The notes under the pieces: model-generated
Told to the model about the DNA's origin: nothing
Database searches by the model: none
What the model saw: only the letters and a program-made list of their open reading frames with translations
Origin: Sphaerospermopsis aphanizomenoides BCCUSP55
GTDB taxonomy: Bacteria > Cyanobacteriota > Cyanobacteriia > Cyanobacteriales > Nostocaceae
NCBI RefSeq assembly: GCF_001586785.1
Contig: NZ_LUFH02000012.1
Coordinates: forward strand, 1-64,000
DNA length: 64,000 nucleotides
Direction: 5' to 3'
In this document: piece after piece, positions 38,992-47,464 of the stretch
How positions within the stretch are numbered: position 1 is the stretch's first letter
How the letters are laid out: each line of letters begins with the position of its first letter
Made by a program: the position numbers and the translations under genes

Positions 38992-40122
38992 TTGCTACTA
39001 GGATTTAAAACCGAGTTAAAGTTAAACCACATTCAACGGATAAACATAGTAAAACACTGTGGAGTAGCTCGTCATGCTTGGAACTGGGGATTATCATTAA
39101 CTAAACAAATATTAGACCACAACCAAAATAATCCTGATGAGAAAATCAAATTTCCTACAGCAATAGATTTACATAAATGGTTAGTAGCATTAGTTAAACC
39201 TGAAAACCAATGGTATTATGAATTTTCCAAATCAGCACCACAAGAAGCACTCAGAAATTTAAGAAAATCTTGGGATAGATGTTTTCAAAGAAAATCAGGA
39301 GTACCAAGATTTAAAAAAAAAGGGAAACAAGATAGTTTCACTCTAGAAGGAACGGTAAAAATCTTAGGTAATCACAAAATACAAGTTCCCAAAATAGGGA
39401 TATTAAAGACTTATGAAAGATTACCTCAAACTCAACCAAAGTCAGTCACCATCAGCCGTCAAGCCGATAGATGGTTTATTAGTTTTAGGATAGAAGTAGA
39501 AGCAAAAATATCCAATTTAGATAATGTTGTGGGTGTAGATTTAGGTGTGAAAAACTTAGCCACATTATCTACTGGTGAAGTAATACCTGGAGCTAAATCT
39601 TATCAAAAATATCAATCTCAATTAAGGAGACTACAATGGTTAAACAGACAGAAAATAATAGGTTCAAATAATTGGAAAAAAGCCCAACTCAAAATAGCTA
39701 GATTACATCAAAAGATAGCCAATATCAGGAAAGATACATTACATAAATTAACTACGCTGTTAGCCAAAAACCACGGTGTGATAGTGATAGAGGATTTGAA
39801 TGTTTCTGGGATGTTAGCTAATCATAAACTAGCAAAGGCGATTTCCGATATGGGTTTTTATGAACTGAGGAGACAATTAGAGTACAAATGTCAACTTTAC
39901 GGTTCAAAATTAGTAATTGTTGATAGATGGTTTCCTAGTTCTAAAACCTGCTCTGATTGTAGTGTAAAAAAAGAAAGTTTCTCATTGAGTGAAAGAGTGT
40001 TTAAGTGTGATAGCTGTGGATTTGAATGCGACAGGGATTTAAACGCGGCTATTAATTTGAGCCAGTGCGGTCTTGGGGTCTCCCCAAGTAGAGCAACTGG
40101 CGTATCCAAAGCTGTCAGTTAG
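38992..40122 (+). CDS. tnpB: TnpB, RNA-guided nuclease of an IS200/IS605-type element
   Basis: A 376-residue protein starting at TTG 38992, with AGGAG at 38976-38980. RuvC residues: Asp183 in GVDLGVKN, Glu267 in VIEDLNVSGM and Asp347/349 in CDRDLNAA. A four-cysteine zinc finger lies at 320/323/339/342. All catalytic residues are intact, so it should be active. TnpB uses an RNA from the element's 3' end (omegaRNA) to cut DNA at sites beside its target motif, helping to keep the element. TnpA is absent. The ATG at 38981 is followed by a stop codon and is not the start. Confidence 0.92.
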   Translation: MLLGFKTELKLNHIQRINIVKHCGVARHAWNWGLSLTKQILDHNQNNPDEKIKFPTAIDLHKWLVALVKPENQWYYEFSKSAPQEALRNLRKSWDRCFQRKSGVPRFKKKGKQDSFTLEGTVKILGNHKIQVPKIGILKTYERLPQTQPKSVTISRQADRWFISFRIEVEAKISNLDNVVGVDLGVKNLATLSTGEVIPGAKSYQKYQSQLRRLQWLNRQKIIGSNNWKKAQLKIARLHQKIANIRKDTLHKLTTLLAKNHGVIVIEDLNVSGMLANHKLAKAISDMGFYELRRQLEYKCQLYGSKLVIVDRWFPSSKTCSDCSVKKESFSLSERVFKCDSCGFECDRDLNAAINLSQCGLGVSPSRATGVSKAVS

Positions 40123-40230
40123 GCAGTGTTAGCCTGTGGACTGAGTAGTGCCGACACTTTCAGGAGGAAGCAGGAAGTAAACGACACTCAAGAGTCAGTC
40201 TGTCAGTAGATAGGTAGATTTGAGTAGGTT
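40070..40230 (+). ncRNA. Candidate omegaRNA and right end of the tnpB element
   Basis: The 3' end of tnpB and the next 100 nt are expected to encode the scaffold of the guide RNA. The stretch has several short stems, such as CAGTTAGGCAGTGTTAGCCTG and GACACTCAAGAGTCAGTCTGTC-like pairings (arms split here: ACTCAAGAGT and CTGTCAG). The downstream guide boundary could not be set without a reference element. No other ORF is seen. Confidence 0.45.
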
Positions 40231-40290
40231 TTATATAGCGGTTGCTTATCGTTCACATTGATACTCTCTGCACTTTTAGATCGGGGCGTG

Positions 40291-41763
40291 TTAAATATCC
40301 AACAACCCATATCGCTTTTGCAAAGCTAATAACTTCATCCTTGCTTCTCCAGCATTATCAGCCAAATCTGCAAATTCCACAAACCGCCGCAACTCCTTTT
40401 TTAACAAATTGCGTTCCACTTCCATAGCTTCTCTGTCTAAATCAGGAGGTAAAACAATCATATCAAAAATAGTCGCTCTATCCTTTCCCGGATGAGGACG
40501 TAAAACCCTACCCCGACGTTGGATAAATTGACGAGGATTGCCCGAACTTGATAAAATCACCGCAGTTTGAATAGCGGGAATATCAACACCTTCATCTAAA
40601 CAACGAATAGCCACTAAACCTTGCAACTCTCCGCTTTCAAATTGTTGTCTTAAAATCTCCCTTTCTATTAAAGAAGTATGTGCGGTATAGGTGCTAACTG
40701 TATAACCTAATTCTACCCCCAAAATTTGGGCCACTGCTTTCAGTTGCCGCAGAGATGAACGGTGTCCAGTTTCCTGAGAACCATCGCTACAATAAAATAA
40801 AGTGTGGCTTGTATCCCTACGAGTTTGCATTAATTCTCGTAAAGCCGTTAACTTATTTTCGGCTGTACCTACTAACCTAGCACGTTGTATTAATAAAGAT
40901 TTAATATCTTCATTATCTTCAAAATTACCATCTTCCTTTTCTCGATACTGAAGAGAACGTCCAATTTTCTTGGTTAATTTTAAATAAGCAATACTTTCAG
41001 ATTCTGTTAATTCCACGAGAACGGGATAATATAAATAATGTACCAAAGCCCCTTGATTAATAGCATCCTGCAAACTAAACTCCGGCTGCAATACAGAACC
41101 AAAATAATCAAATAAAGATTGCGTACCTCCATCATCAAAATATCTTTCTGGTGTTGCAGACAAAGCTAGACGCAAACCCACATTCCGGGGTAAACTTTCC
41201 TCTAACCTGGGTGCGCCTAAATTATGAGCTTCATCGCCAATAATTAAAGTTTTGGGCGGAAAATATTTAAGTTGAGATTGCAAACCTTCACCAATTAAGG
41301 TCGAGTTAGTGGTGATCACCGTGACAAAATTTTGAGAACCGGAACGCAGATTATATAATTGCGTTGATAGTTGACTTTGCCAACTGCGTAAATTCTCGAA
41401 AGCTAAAATCGGTTGTAAGTTAAATTTATCACATTCTCTAGCCCATTGGCTGACCAGATGACGGTAAGGACACACCACCAACAAGACTTGTAAACCTATC
41501 TGTTTGTACAATTCGCAAGCGATCGCCAGTGCAGTAATTGTCTTACCACTACCAGTAGCCATTTTTAAAGTACCTCTACCATTATTAGCAAACCAGCTAG
41601 TAATCGCTTGGCGTTGATACCCCCGCAGTTGCAGGGATACAGGCATTTTTGGACATCCTGGTAATGATGGCTGAAGGTGATAACTGCCACTATTCTCTCT
41701 TACAAAAGGCAATTTGAGAGAGAAAGAAGGCAATTTCTGCACTGGTTTTCGCGTTAAATACAT
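40291..41763 (-). CDS. DEAD/DEAH helicase related to phosphorothioation-system restriction proteins
   Basis: A 490-residue SF2 helicase. Motifs: Walker A TLKMATGSGKT, GDEAHN (DEAH variant), LALSATPERY, then the C-terminal RecA fold with VAIRCLDEGVDIPAI and RQFIQRRGRVLRP. The sequence is like the cyanobacterial family named 'DNA phosphorothioation system restriction protein'. No dnd/ssp genes occur in the window, so this is a housekeeping-type orphan or depends on a remote locus. It is similar to XPB-type helicases. It ends convergent to the tnpB element. Start ATG 41763. Confidence 0.8.
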   Translation of the reverse strand: MYLTRKPVQKLPSFSLKLPFVRENSGSYHLQPSLPGCPKMPVSLQLRGYQRQAITSWFANNGRGTLKMATGSGKTITALAIACELYKQIGLQVLLVVCPYRHLVSQWARECDKFNLQPILAFENLRSWQSQLSTQLYNLRSGSQNFVTVITTNSTLIGEGLQSQLKYFPPKTLIIGDEAHNLGAPRLEESLPRNVGLRLALSATPERYFDDGGTQSLFDYFGSVLQPEFSLQDAINQGALVHYLYYPVLVELTESESIAYLKLTKKIGRSLQYREKEDGNFEDNEDIKSLLIQRARLVGTAENKLTALRELMQTRRDTSHTLFYCSDGSQETGHRSSLRQLKAVAQILGVELGYTVSTYTAHTSLIEREILRQQFESGELQGLVAIRCLDEGVDIPAIQTAVILSSSGNPRQFIQRRGRVLRPHPGKDRATIFDMIVLPPDLDREAMEVERNLLKKELRRFVEFADLADNAGEARMKLLALQKRYGLLDI

Positions 41764-41902
41764 AAGGTGACAGTGACAAAGATGGCAGCTAACAAATGAC
41801 AGTCAAGAAGGTAGAAATTGACAAGTGACAGTGAAGATGAATTTTGCGTTATCTTTTTCCTTTTACCTCTTTCATCTGTCACTTATAACCTGTTAAGAGT
41901 CC

Positions 41903-42508
41903 CTAATTATAATTACGCCACACACCTACTAAAGAACCTTGTACCTGTACGTGCATTGCTGGTACTTCGATGGGTTGATACTTAGGGTTTGCAGGTTTGA
42001 GAGTCACCATATCTTCTTGACGATAAAAACGTTTTAACGTCGTACCATGACCTTCCACCCTAGCGGCCACAATCGTACCATTTTTTAAATGATGAGGTTC
42101 TGCTACAGGACGCAAAAAAACCACATCACCATCAGCAATTAAATCTTCAATCATGCTATCACCAGCAACCCGTAAAGCATAACTTTGGGGAGGTAGAGAT
42201 AAATTCGCCAAGTCTAAATGTTCAACCGCATCAGTAAAAGGTTCAATTAAACCACCAGCAGCAATAGTTCCTAAAATTGGCACACCTTGCTTTGTTTGGC
42301 GTAAGACCCGAATTGTTCGCGCTTTACCTTCATTCCAATCAATATATCCCTTGTTGCGTAAATGTTCCAACCGACTTTGAATTGGTGCAGGTGATTTCAA
42401 ATTCATCGCTTGCATCATTTGCCGAATTGAGGGAGAATACTGATTGATTCGGATATATTCCGCCAACCATTCGTACAATTCTTGTTGCGCTTCAGTTAGT
42501 TTTTCCAT
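41903..42508 (-). CDS. lexA: LexA repressor
   Basis: A 201-residue repressor. Winged HTH at 1-68 (SPSIRQMMQAMNLKSPAPIQSRLEHLRNKGYI). Autocleavage site Ala84-Gly85 in TIAAGG, catalytic Ser118 in GDSMI and Lys159 in GTTLKRF: all present, so it should self-cleave with RecA. In heterocystous cyanobacteria LexA controls DNA repair and some redox genes. The likely operator is at 42540-42555, upstream of the start. ATG start at 42508. Confidence 0.95.
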   Translation of the reverse strand: MEKLTEAQQELYEWLAEYIRINQYSPSIRQMMQAMNLKSPAPIQSRLEHLRNKGYIDWNEGKARTIRVLRQTKQGVPILGTIAAGGLIEPFTDAVEHLDLANLSLPPQSYALRVAGDSMIEDLIADGDVVFLRPVAEPHHLKNGTIVAARVEGHGTTLKRFYRQEDMVTLKPANPKYQPIEVPAMHVQVQGSLVGVWRNYN

Positions 42509-42539
42509 AAATTTATCGGGAAGTAATTACAAATGTCCC

Positions 42540-42555
42540 TAGAGCATTTGTACTA
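42540..42555 (-). promoter_or_regulatory. SOS (LexA) box in front of lexA
   Basis: On the minus strand the sequence is TAGTACAAATGCTCTA. It matches the cyanobacterial consensus RGTACNNNDGTWC with one mismatch and the TAGTACTAATGTTCTA box I recall for Anabaena lexA with two. It lies 32 nt before the lexA start codon, so autoregulation is likely. Confidence 0.7.
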
Positions 42556-42686
42556 CAAAAATCCTTTCTTAACAAGATTCAATTAAAGATTAATGATAAT
42601 TGGTAATTGGTGATAGGTAATTGGTGATAGGGAAAAATAAAATTTATTACCCATTCGCTATTACCCATTACCCATTACTACTGCTG

Positions 42687-43607
42687 TTATTTTGCCCCTA
42701 AAATACTTGCCAGTAAAGCTTTTTGAGCGTGTAATCTGTTTTCTGCCTGATCCCAAACTTTTGATTGAGAACCTTCGATTACTTCCTCTGTAATTTCTTC
42801 ACCACGATGGGCTGGTAGACAGTGTAAAACAATCGCTTCTGGATCGGCAAGACCTAATAATTGTTGAGAAATTTGATAAGGTTGGAAAATAGGAAAACGA
42901 TTATCAGCTTCTGACTCTTGACCCATACTTGCCCACACATCAGTATATAAAATGTGGGAGCCTTCTGCGGCTGCTTTTGGGTCATGGGTGAGAACAACTT
43001 CAGTTTTATTATTAGCGATCGCCCTAGCTTTTTCCACAATTTCCGCATCAGGTGCATAACCCGAAGGAAAAGCCACCCGCACATTCATTCCAGCCAAAGC
43101 ACAACCCAGCATCAGGGAATTAGCCACATTATTCCCATCACCCACATAAGTTAAAGTTAAACCTGCCAAAGTCCCAAAACATTCTTGAATCGTTTGTAAA
43201 TCAGCTAACACCTGACATGGATGTTCTAAATCTGTCAAGGCATTAATGACAGGAATTTTGGCATAATTCGCAAAAATTTCTAACTCTTGCTGGGCAAAAG
43301 TGCGAATTGCGAGAATATCCAAATAACGATCCAATACCCTAGCAGTATCCTGTACAGGTTCTCCTCGACTTACTTGCGTCACATTCGGGTTAAGATCAAT
43401 AACTTGTCCACCCAATTGATACATTGCCACAGTAAAACTGACTCGTGTCCGAGTTGAAGCTTTGGAGAACAACAAACCTAACACTTGATCACAATGCAAC
43501 TTGAGTTTTTGTGACTTCAGTTGAGTTGCCATTTCTAGAAGTTCTTGCAGTTCTGTGGAATTAAGATCCGCCAGACCTAATAAATCTCGTCCGATCAATG
43601 CTGCCAT
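42687..43607 (-). CDS. argF: Ornithine carbamoyltransferase
   Basis: About 306 residues from ATG 43607; the frame opens at a TTG 54 nt earlier, adding 18 non-conserved residues. Carbamoyl-phosphate motif STRTR (51-55), HPCQ (129-132) and HCLPAHRG near the C-terminal third are all present. It makes citrulline from ornithine and carbamoyl phosphate in arginine synthesis. Normal length and single-copy type. A repeat-rich gap with GGTAATTGG and ATTACCC words (42590-42680) lies after the stop codon. Confidence 0.95.
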   Translation of the reverse strand: MAALIGRDLLGLADLNSTELQELLEMATQLKSQKLKLHCDQVLGLLFSKASTRTRVSFTVAMYQLGGQVIDLNPNVTQVSRGEPVQDTARVLDRYLDILAIRTFAQQELEIFANYAKIPVINALTDLEHPCQVLADLQTIQECFGTLAGLTLTYVGDGNNVANSLMLGCALAGMNVRVAFPSGYAPDAEIVEKARAIANNKTEVVLTHDPKAAAEGSHILYTDVWASMGQESEADNRFPIFQPYQISQQLLGLADPEAIVLHCLPAHRGEEITEEVIEGSQSKVWDQAENRLHAQKALLASILGAK

Positions 43608-43985
43608 GCTGATGATTTGTAAATAATAATGTTTTTCTGTGTCTTCACTCAGCCGCGTCAATAGGAATACAGATTTAAAACTGTACCAAATATTTTTACC
43701 TTGAGCTACAGGATGACTGTTCTCTGGGTAATGATATTTGATGTGTCAACTTATCGGGACAGGACTGACGCACAAAATTTATCATCTGGGCTGGGTGTGG
43801 GGTGTGGGGTGTAGGGGTTTTTTTCTTTGATGAACCTATCCTCCGAAAACCTTATTTTTTCGTTTTTTTGCGTAAGTTTTAAGGGAATGGGGCATTGGAA
43901 AATTTTTTTCCCTAACCCCTAGACAAATTATTTATCTATGCTATGATTATTAATCGGTGAGTGTTTTAACGGCATTAACCAACCC
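43608..43985. other. Gap between argF and tRNA-Thr, with MITE-like copy C
   Basis: 378 nt without a gene. The first part should hold the argF promoter. A MITE-like element lies at 43761-43880. The remaining 100 nt lead to the tRNA gene. Confidence 0.5.
43761..43880. mobile_element. MITE-like element, copy C
   Basis: Begins AGGACTGACGCACAAAA, identical to copy A for the first 30 bases or so (GGGCTGGGTGT included), and ends TTTTTTGCGTAAG, where the last bases have decayed from the expected AGTCCT to AGTTTT. About 120 bp. Confidence 0.7.
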
Positions 43986-44057
43986 GCCAGCATAGCACAG
44001 TGGTAGTGCATCCGACTTGTAATCGGAAGGTCGTCGGTTCAAATCCGACTGCTGGCT
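43986..44057 (+). tRNA. trnT: tRNA-Thr (anticodon TGT)
   Basis: A 72-nt cloverleaf: acceptor GCCAGCA/TGCTGGC, D arm GCAC-AGTGGTA-GTGC, anticodon arm TCCGA-CTTGTAA-TCGGA with anticodon TGT, variable AGGTC, T arm GTCGG-TTCAAAT-CCGAC, discriminator T. All stems pair. CCA is not encoded, as usual in cyanobacteria. A transposon-end-like sequence starts three bases after the tRNA end. Confidence 0.97.
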
Positions 44058-44059
44058 TT

Positions 44060-44161
44060 TGTACGTTCGCACATTAAATGTCGCTTTTTTTAAATTGATG
44101 TCGCATCGACTGTTTTTTAGAGTCAATCTAAGTTGGCTATGTTTTTGCAAATTAATGTTGT
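44060..44161 (+). mobile_element. Candidate left end of a type V-K CAST (Tn7-like) element beside tRNA-Thr
   Basis: Starts TGTACGTTCGCA (44060-44071), then ATTAAATGTCGC (44073-44084), AAATTGATGTCGCA (44092-44105) and a decayed third copy GCAAATTAATGTTG (44147-44160). Known V-K CAST left ends begin TGTAC and carry repeated TnsB sites of the type (A)ATTAATGTCGC, and these elements insert downstream of tRNA genes through tRNA-matching guides. The match is by pattern memory only. No partner end or transposition gene was seen. Confidence 0.45.
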
Positions 44162-44285
44162 TTTTTCCTTCTAGAATTTTATGTGTTAACACAATTGTCT
44201 GTGCCTGGAATCCAACCAATTCTTCCTGAACGCAGAGAAAAGTGATATGATTGTTGGTTGATAGTTTTTTTACCTCTCCTGATTA

Positions 44286-44318
44286 TAGCGCAATGATGCA
44301 ATGACGCAATAGCGCAGA
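44286..44318 (+). promoter_or_regulatory. Possible operator: repeated GCAATGA units upstream of the RHH-like gene
   Basis: GCGCAATGA (44288-44296), TGCAATGA and CGCAATAG follow each other directly, 60-90 nt before the small ribbon-helix-helix-like gene. RHH proteins bind short repeats of this spacing. This is inference from position only. Confidence 0.3.
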
Positions 44319-44377
44319 AGTTTTTTTCCTCAAATACTGTGCAAAAATAGAAGCCGCAAGCTTGAGCTTCAGATAGG

Positions 44378-44551
44378 ATGGCAGAAGAAACTAGAGAGGT
44401 GAGGGGAAGAGTCCCCAAAGAGTTAAAAATTGCTTTTGAAGTTGCCTGTGCGCGTCTGGAAGTGACGCAAACTGCGGCTTTAGAGGAGGTGATTAGAGAT
44501 TGGTTACAAAAAAAAGATTCCCCTGCGGGTGACAAGTCACAGGGAAGTTAA
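44378..44551 (+). CDS. Small ribbon-helix-helix-like protein
   Basis: 57 residues. After a short charged start, RGRVPKELKIAFEVACARLEVTQTAALEEVIRDWLQKKD reads as a beta strand followed by two helices, the RHH/Arc plan, so it may bind DNA. Weak ribosome-binding site (AGATAGG). It lies 61 nt before hsdM and could regulate the restriction operon or be a remnant antitoxin or transposon regulator. Too short for the usual ORF cutoffs. Not matched to a specific family. Confidence 0.6.
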   Translation: MAEETREVRGRVPKELKIAFEVACARLEVTQTAALEEVIRDWLQKKDSPAGDKSQGS

Positions 44552-44612
44552 ATGGCTATGCTGAAAATTAATAAAGTATTCGTAAAATATAATTCCTGAA
44601 AAGTAAACCTAA

Positions 44613-46145
44613 ATGTTTGAGCAAACTTTTAAAAATATTGATGATGTTCTCTGGAAAGAGGCCGGGTGTACTACAGAGTTAGATTACACTGAACAAACCT
44701 CATGGTTATTGTTTTTGAAGTATTTGGATGATTTAGAACAGGAACGATTTGAAAAAGCGGAGTTAAGTGGCGAATCTTATACATTTATTATTGATCAAAA
44801 ATATCGTTGGTCAGTTTGGGCAGCACCAAAAGATGAAAAGGGTAAATTAGATCATGACCATGCTTTAACTGGTGATGATTTAATCAATTATGTAAATAGT
44901 CAATTATTTCCATATTTACAAGGTTTTAAGCAACGGTCTAGCGGTTCAGATACCATAGAATATAAGATTGGCGAGATTTTTAGCGAAATTAAAAATAAGT
45001 TTCAAAGTGGTTATAGTTTGCGGGATGCGCTGGAATTTATTGATGAATTGAGATTTAGATCCCAGCAGGAAAAACATGAGTTATCCCATCTCTATGAAGC
45101 GAAAATCAAGAATATGGGAAATGCGGGGCGTAATGGTGGGGAATATTATACACCACGTCCTTTAATTCGGGCAATGATTCAGGTTGTAAAGCCAAAAATC
45201 GGTGAAAAAATTTATGATGGTGCTTGTGGTTCGGCGGGTTTTTTATGTGAAAGTTATGACTATTTAAGACAGGGTAAATTAACAACTAAACAACTGGAAA
45301 TACTGCAAAAAAATACTTTTACTGGGAAAGAAAAGAAAAGTTTAGCTTATGTTATTGGCATCATGAATATGATTTTACATGGGATTGATGCCCCGAATAT
45401 TATTCATACTAATACGTTGACGGAAAATCTTAGTGATGTTCAAGATAAAGATCGTTTTGATGTGATTTTAGCAAATCCTCCTTTTGGGGGGAAGGAACGG
45501 AAAGAAGTACAGAACAATTTTAATATTAAAACTGGAGAAACAGCGTTTTTATTTTTGCAGCATTTTATCAAAATGTTGAAGGTTGGAGGTAGGGCGGCGG
45601 TAGTTATTAAAAATACCTTTCTTTCTAATTCTGATAATGCTTCCCGTGCTTTGCGTCAAGAGCTTTTGAGTAGTTGTAATTTACATACTATTTTAGATTG
45701 TCCTGGGGGGACTTTTATCGGGGCGGGGGTGAAAACTGTAGTTTTATTTTTTGAGAAAAGAGAACCTTTAGACGCTATTCAGACTACACCGATTTTTAAT
45801 CAAGGTAAGTCTATAAATGAACAAATGGCGACTAAAAAGATTTGGTATTATCAATTAGATCCGGGGCGAAGTTTGGGGAAAACAAATCCTTTAAATGATA
45901 ATGATTTACGGGAGTTTGTGGAGTTACAAGCTACTTTTGCAGTGTCGGAAAAGTCTTGGTTAGTGGATATTGCTGATATTGATCAGGAGTCGTTTGATTT
46001 ATCGGTGAAAAATCCCAATAAGGTGGAGGAAGTGAGGTTAAGAGAACCGCAGGATATTTTAGATGAAATTGTAGTTTTGGATCTGGAAACTGCGGAAATT
46101 TTAGAGATTATTGGGGGGATCGTGGTTTCGACTTCGCTCAATTAG
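44613..46145 (+). CDS. hsdM: Type I restriction-modification system, methyltransferase subunit HsdM
   Basis: A 510-residue adenine methyltransferase. The N-terminal helical HsdM domain includes TELDYTEQTSWLLFLKYLDDLE. The SAM motif is YDGACGSAGFL and the catalytic motif IV is ANPPFGG. It needs HsdS to methylate the target and HsdS plus HsdR to restrict. The last residues GGIVVSTSLN are encoded by a TTCGACTTCGCTCA dispersed repeat (46127-46140) just before the stop codon, so the C-terminus appears to have been rewritten by repeat insertion. 32 nt to hsdS. Confidence 0.95.
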   Translation: MFEQTFKNIDDVLWKEAGCTTELDYTEQTSWLLFLKYLDDLEQERFEKAELSGESYTFIIDQKYRWSVWAAPKDEKGKLDHDHALTGDDLINYVNSQLFPYLQGFKQRSSGSDTIEYKIGEIFSEIKNKFQSGYSLRDALEFIDELRFRSQQEKHELSHLYEAKIKNMGNAGRNGGEYYTPRPLIRAMIQVVKPKIGEKIYDGACGSAGFLCESYDYLRQGKLTTKQLEILQKNTFTGKEKKSLAYVIGIMNMILHGIDAPNIIHTNTLTENLSDVQDKDRFDVILANPPFGGKERKEVQNNFNIKTGETAFLFLQHFIKMLKVGGRAAVVIKNTFLSNSDNASRALRQELLSSCNLHTILDCPGGTFIGAGVKTVVLFFEKREPLDAIQTTPIFNQGKSINEQMATKKIWYYQLDPGRSLGKTNPLNDNDLREFVELQATFAVSEKSWLVDIADIDQESFDLSVKNPNKVEEVRLREPQDILDEIVVLDLETAEILEIIGGIVVSTSLN

Positions 46146-46177
46146 CAATATAGAAAGTATTAAAAGATAAGGTGATT

Positions 46178-47464
46178 ATGGAAAATAAGCAATTGCCAGA
46201 AGGATGGGAAATTAAAAAACTTGATGAATTATGTGAAATATATCGTGGTGGTTCACCAAGGCCAATTAAGGATTTTTTAACTAATGAACCAAATGGAATA
46301 AATTGGATTAAAATAAGTGATGCTTCGGTTAGTTCTAAATATATTTACGAGACTAAAGAGAAAATTAAACAAGATGGCGTAAAATACTCAAGATTAGTAA
46401 ATGAAGGAGATTTTATTCTCTCAAATTCTATGAGTTTTGGTCGTCCATATATTATGCGTACATCAGGTTGTATTCATGACGGATGGCTGGTATTGAAAGA
46501 TAAATCTGGACTCTTTGATCAGAATTACCTTTACTATTTTCTTGGCTCAAATACAACTTATCAACAGTTTGATAAACTTGCAGCAGGATCTACAGTTCGC
46601 AATTTGAATATTGACCTTGTTAGAAGTGTGAAAGTTCTTCTTCCCCCACTTCCAGAACAAAAGAGAATTGTAGCGATATTGGATGAGGCGTTTGAGGGAA
46701 TTGATAGAGCAATAAGCAACACTGAAAAAAACCTCAGCAATGCACGGGAAGTATTTGAAAGTTATCTAAATTCTATTTTTAGTCAAAAAGGTGAAGGTTG
46801 GGAAGAGAAAAAACTACGTGAAATTGGTGGCAAAGTTTTCACTGGTCCATTTGGATCACTTTTACATAAATCTGACTATGTTTCTAACGGTATTCCAATA
46901 GTAAACCCAGCAAATATTGAAGACGAGAAGATTATTCCAAATTTCAGTAAAACTGTTAGTCCTGATACAGTTAAACGACTAAAATCTTACGTCTTAACAA
47001 CAAATGATGTTGTAGTAGCTAGAAGAGGGGAAATAGGAAGATGTGCGGTTGTTACAGAAGAACAATCTGGATGTCTTTGTGGAAGTGGTTCTTTCTTTAT
47101 CAAACCATTTGAAAATGTTAATTCAGTATTTCTTGCTCATCTTCTTAGGTCAGAAGTATACAGAAACCAACTAGAAAGACTTTCTACTGGCGCAACTATG
47201 CAAAATTTAAGTAATCAGTCACTTTCGGATCTAGTTATTGCTATGCCATCTTTAGATGAGCAGAATCAAATAACAAACAAAATTGATGATTTAAGAAATG
47301 AAACCCAACGCCTTGAAAATATTTACCTTCAAAAAATTGCTGCACTTAACGAACTAAAACAATCCATCCTGCAAAAAGCCTTTACAGGGGAACTAACGGT
47401 TCGACTTCGCTCACCGACCACAGCAGATAAAGGGATAACTGCAATGGAGGAAACAGCAGCATGA
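46178..47464 (+). CDS. hsdS: Type I restriction-modification system, specificity subunit HsdS
   Basis: About 428 residues from ATG 46178 (a GTG is 6 nt earlier). Two target-recognition domains, about 5-150 and 205-360, are each followed by a conserved spacer helix: LPPLPEQKRIVAILDEAF and MPSLDEQNQITNKIDDLR...ELKQSILQKAFTGEL. The TRDs determine the two halves of the bipartite recognition sequence. The tail VRLRSPTTADKG is partly encoded by a TTCGACTTCGCTCA repeat (47400-47413). Stop overlaps the next start as ATGA. No invertible partner hsdS segment was seen. Confidence 0.94.
   Translation: MENKQLPEGWEIKKLDELCEIYRGGSPRPIKDFLTNEPNGINWIKISDASVSSKYIYETKEKIKQDGVKYSRLVNEGDFILSNSMSFGRPYIMRTSGCIHDGWLVLKDKSGLFDQNYLYYFLGSNTTYQQFDKLAAGSTVRNLNIDLVRSVKVLLPPLPEQKRIVAILDEAFEGIDRAISNTEKNLSNAREVFESYLNSIFSQKGEGWEEKKLREIGGKVFTGPFGSLLHKSDYVSNGIPIVNPANIEDEKIIPNFSKTVSPDTVKRLKSYVLTTNDVVVARRGEIGRCAVVTEEQSGCLCGSGSFFIKPFENVNSVFLAHLLRSEVYRNQLERLSTGATMQNLSNQSLSDLVIAMPSLDEQNQITNKIDDLRNETQRLENIYLQKIAALNELKQSILQKAFTGELTVRLRSPTTADKGITAMEETAA

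Noticed and set aside
43950-44219. Minus-strand ORF of 89 codons across the tRNA-Thr gene
   Set aside because: It contains the complement of a perfect tRNA cloverleaf; not a protein gene.
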